In this document: positions 62,165 to 64,000 of the stretch, one piece after another
Numbering within the stretch: position 1 is the first letter of the stretch
Layout: every line of letters starts with the position of its first letter
NCBI RefSeq assembly: GCF_013389665.1
Contig: NZ_CP058316.1
Span: forward strand, 620,001-684,000
DNA from: Microbacterium oleivorans
GTDB lineage: Bacteria; Actinomycetota; Actinomycetes; Actinomycetales; Microbacteriaceae
Reading direction: 5' to 3'
Length of the DNA: 64,000 nt
The notes under the pieces: generated by a model
What the model saw: the letters and a program-made list of their open reading frames with translations, nothing else
Databases searched by the model: none
What the model was told of the DNA's origin: nothing
Program-made: the position numbers and the translations under genes

Positions 62165-62202
62165 GATGGGCCTTTCGTGGACGGTGATGGGCGGGCGGTG
62201 AG

Positions 62203-62240
62203 CTGCTGGCCGGGGTGCCCATCACGGCCCCGGCCAGCAG
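62203..62240 (-). terminator. Hairpin terminator after the major tail gene
   Basis: CTGCTGGCCGGGG and CCCCGGCCAGCAG form a perfect 13-bp stem with a 12-base loop, 7 bases past the major tail stop. It may lower expression of downstream tail genes. Confidence 0.8.
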
Positions 62241-62246
62241 GTGTGT

Positions 62247-63059
62247 TCACGCGCGGGTGTACGCGCGTGCAGTCGATGCGCCGGCGGGGCCGGTCACGAC
62301 GATCGGGGCGGACCCGGCGGCGCCTGCGGGCAGTGCCGCCTTGAGCTGCGTCGAGGAGAGCACCTGGAACAGCGGCGACTCGACACCGCCGAAGGTCACC
62401 GAGGTGACACCACTGAAACCGGTGCCCGAGATCGTCACCGACTGCCCAGCGGCCTGACCCGACGGCAGCGCCGAGGTCAGCGTGGGGGCCACGGTGCTGG
62501 CCGGCGGGATCAGCCACTCGCCGACGTGCTCGTTGCCCAGCAGCGGCGAGCGCTTCACCGCGAGGGTGAGCTCCGTGCCGTTGACGGCGCCGCGCTCGGA
62601 CTTGTCGACCTTCGCCTTGGTGACGGTGACCTCGGCGATGCGGCGGCGGATGACGCCGTTCTTGAAGATCTCCTCGCTGAACGCGACGAGGTCGGTGAGG
62701 TGACCGCCGGCGTCGATCGTGATGAACCCGTTCGCGTCGGGGGTCTTGCCCCACGCGAGCTTGCGGACGAGGCGGTCGTACTGGGCGAGCTTGACGACCA
62801 GTGTCGGGTTCGACAGGCCCGAGGGGATCTGGTAGCCCTCCTGGAAGAACTTCACCTGGTCGCCGTCGGGTTCGAGGACCCACTCGAAGCCGCCGTCCTC
62901 GGTGAGCAGACCCGCCTTCTCGTAGGCGGGTTCGAGGGTGAGGGTGGGGCTGGCGCCGTCGCTGGGGGTCGGGAACGCGGTCCCGGCGGGGGCGAAGCCG
63001 AGGAACCCGGTGACCGGGATACCGACGGCGGAGATGTCGTTGCCGAACTGGTCGACCAT
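62247..63059 (-). CDS. Phage major tail protein with C-terminal Ig-like (IPT/TIG) domain
   Basis: 270 residues from ATG 63059. The tube domain covers about 1-190 (FGNDISAVGIPVTGFLGFAP, VLEPDGDQVKFFQEGYQIPS, EEIFKNGVIRRRIAEVTVTK). Residues about 192-270 form an IPT/TIG Ig-like domain (LPSGQAAGQSVTISGTGFSG, VTSVTFGGVESPLFQVLSST) that would decorate the tail surface and may bind cell-surface sugars. Position before the chaperones confirms the role. Confidence 0.85.
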   Translation of the reverse strand: MVDQFGNDISAVGIPVTGFLGFAPAGTAFPTPSDGASPTLTLEPAYEKAGLLTEDGGFEWVLEPDGDQVKFFQEGYQIPSGLSNPTLVVKLAQYDRLVRKLAWGKTPDANGFITIDAGGHLTDLVAFSEEIFKNGVIRRRIAEVTVTKAKVDKSERGAVNGTELTLAVKRSPLLGNEHVGEWLIPPASTVAPTLTSALPSGQAAGQSVTISGTGFSGVTSVTFGGVESPLFQVLSSTQLKAALPAGAAGSAPIVVTGPAGASTARAYTRA

Positions 63060-63109
63060 GATGTCGCTCCTTCGAAGCGGTAGGGCCCTCCCGGGCCGGG
63101 TGTGGTGGT

Positions 63110-63538
63110 TCAGAGCGCCTTGCCGACGACGTCCAGGGTGAACGCCATGTAGCGCCGGGCGCGCGGCTGGCTCTCGGGCACGCGGTAGGGGCCGAGGGAG
63201 CCCCGGACCCGAGAGACGGGGTTGTCGGGGTCGATGCTGGGGATCTGGGTCCGCAGGGCGTGCACGATCAGTGCGAGATCGGCTGCGTCTTGCGGGTTCT
63301 CGGGGCTGCCGGCGAGGACCGACAGGCCGACCGTGCGCCGGCCGGTGAGCAGTGAGGTGTCGGGGCCGCCGTCGTCGCGGATGATGAGCGACCGTTCGGG
63401 GAAGTCGGGCCCGTCCTGTTCCCGGTTGTCGACGACGACGCCGCGGCACACGTCCTCGGGCCGGGCGGCGAGGGCGTTGCGGTACCAGCCGGTGAGGAAC
63501 AGCTCGAGGTCGGTGTGGATGACGGCAGGCTCAAACAC
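63110..63538 (-). CDS. Phage tail terminator-like protein
   Basis: 142 residues from GTG 63538. IHTDLELFLTGWYRNALAAR, RRTVGLSVLAGSPENPQDAA and PRARRYMAFTLDVVGKAL fit the tail terminator/minor tail family that sits between gp10-like and major tail genes. It overlaps the gp10-like gene by 8 bases. Confidence 0.7.
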   Translation of the reverse strand: MFEPAVIHTDLELFLTGWYRNALAARPEDVCRGVVVDNREQDGPDFPERSLIIRDDGGPDTSLLTGRRTVGLSVLAGSPENPQDAADLALIVHALRTQIPSIDPDNPVSRVRGSLGPYRVPESQPRARRYMAFTLDVVGKAL

Positions 63539-63806
63539 GGCTTGCCACCTTCCCCACCGCCCGCGCGAGGACACCCTCGCGGGACTCGATGACCATGGCG
63601 TACGGGACGTCGGCCACGACCGTCGCGACAGGCCCGTCCGGGGTCTGCTCGACCTCGACGTGGATGCTGTCGCGGTACTCGCCGGTCAGGACCGGGGCGT
63701 CGGACTGCGCGGCGTCGACGACGGCTGCGGCGGCGTCCGTCACGAGGTCGCGGACGCTAGCGGATCGGGCGATCTCGGCGAGGCCGGCTTCGTTGAAGGT
63801 CGCCAT
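63531..63806 (-). CDS. HK97 gp10-like head-tail connector
   Basis: 91 residues. SDAPVLTGEYRDSIHVEVEQ is the APVxTGxLRxSI signature of gp10-family proteins, followed by ADVPYAMVIESREG. It completes the neck between head and tail. Overlaps the stop of the upstream connector gene. Confidence 0.8.
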   Translation of the reverse strand: MATFNEAGLAEIARSASVRDLVTDAAAAVVDAAQSDAPVLTGEYRDSIHVEVEQTPDGPVATVVADVPYAMVIESREGVLARAVGKVASRV

Positions 63807-64000
63807 CAGCCCTCCCGGTCTTCGAGCGGCACTTCGAGGTGCGGCTGCCAGCCCGTGAACGGGTTCCGGTCGGCGGCCGGCTTGACCTTCACGTGGTAGG
63901 TCACGCCGTCGGCGCGGATGCGGTCGCCGGGGCGGACATCGGCGTCGGGGGCGCAGTAGAGGCTCTTCTCGGTGAGTATCTGGGTCCGGGTTGCCGTTTC
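63806..64000 (-). CDS. Head closure/stopper-like protein, partial
   Basis: 64 C-terminal residues; the start is beyond the window. DVRPGDRIRADGVTYHVKVK and TGWQPHLEVPLEDREG match small head-closure proteins encoded just before gp10-like genes. Function inferred from position and fold pattern. Confidence 0.65.
   Translation of the reverse strand, partial: ETATRTQILTEKSLYCAPDADVRPGDRIRADGVTYHVKVKPAADRNPFTGWQPHLEVPLEDREG

Larger units (their letters stand above)
43859..64000. mobile_element. Siphovirus-type prophage, truncated by the window edge
   Basis: From a 3' tRNA fragment at 43859 to the window end all recognisable genes are phage-like: head-tail connectors, tail proteins, tape measure, endolysin, holin-like proteins, and tiny moron-type genes. 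Chromosomal functions are absent. No integrase, portal, terminase or capsid gene is seen, so at least the head, replication and lysogeny modules lie beyond 64000, probably next to the intact tRNA. Confidence 0.9.

Overview
The window reads as a chromosome segment of a high-GC actinobacterium, most likely a Microbacteriaceae member close to Microbacterium. Codon third positions are almost all G/C, GTG starts and 4-base GTGA/ATGA overlaps are common, and the content fits: imuA'-imuB-dnaE2 cassette, XPB-type helicase with its partner, DUF3027, DUF3263, DUF2332, LytR_C and DUF7882-like proteins, GroEL under CIRCE. The genus is inferred from gene content only.

Bases 1-9040 hold accessory metabolism and regulation: the end of a histidine kinase, small membrane proteins (SdpI, DUF805), a hydrolase/GbsR pair, a 5'-damaged NAD(P)-binding gene, an XRE/MmyB regulator coupled to an acetyltransferase, an ArsR regulator coupled to an MFS exporter behind a 26-bp palindrome, and a GH13 glycosidase. 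From 9200 to 14968 lies an SOS mutagenesis operon with a perfect LexA box in front. Then come a GH10 lipoprotein, an HNH nuclease behind a leader with an intrinsic terminator, an M23 peptidase with an MtrA-like direct repeat upstream, a DtxR regulator, serC, a D/E-rich DUF3027 protein, a cold-shock-domain protein, and an XPB helicase with a helicase-associated protein.

From 25.6 to 36 kb are a CPBP protease, a two-component system whose kinase appears to start at CTG, an orphan WXG100 protein, groEL with two CIRCE elements, a cold-shock gene, msrB, a nitroreductase, and divergent XRE regulators around three TGCCA-type palindromes; one regulator has had its C-terminus reframed by a 34-bp tandem duplication and the other overlaps an ImmA/IrrE peptidase. 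Bases 35924-40574 are a tight oleA-oleBC-oleD operon for long-chain olefin synthesis, followed by a DMT exporter and small unknown genes.

At 43859 a 3' tRNA fragment marks an attachment site, and everything to 64000 is prophage, cut by the window edge. Near the att end is a region of very small genes, each with its own promoter and hairpin terminator. Two mini-gene types, a 28-residue zinc-knuckle protein and a short hydrophobic peptide, occur twice in swapped order. Next are two unknown genes that may be defence or conversion factors. The rest, nearly all on the minus strand, is siphovirus structure and lysis: head-tail connectors, major tail protein, tail assembly chaperones with a probable -1 frameshift, tape measure, distal tail and hub proteins, tip proteins, an M23 endolysin, a run of small membrane proteins, and appendage proteins. 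A plus-strand pair (small DNA-binding-like protein and lipoprotein) is inserted between tail tip and endolysin. Integrase and repressor genes are not in the window and should lie beyond 64000.
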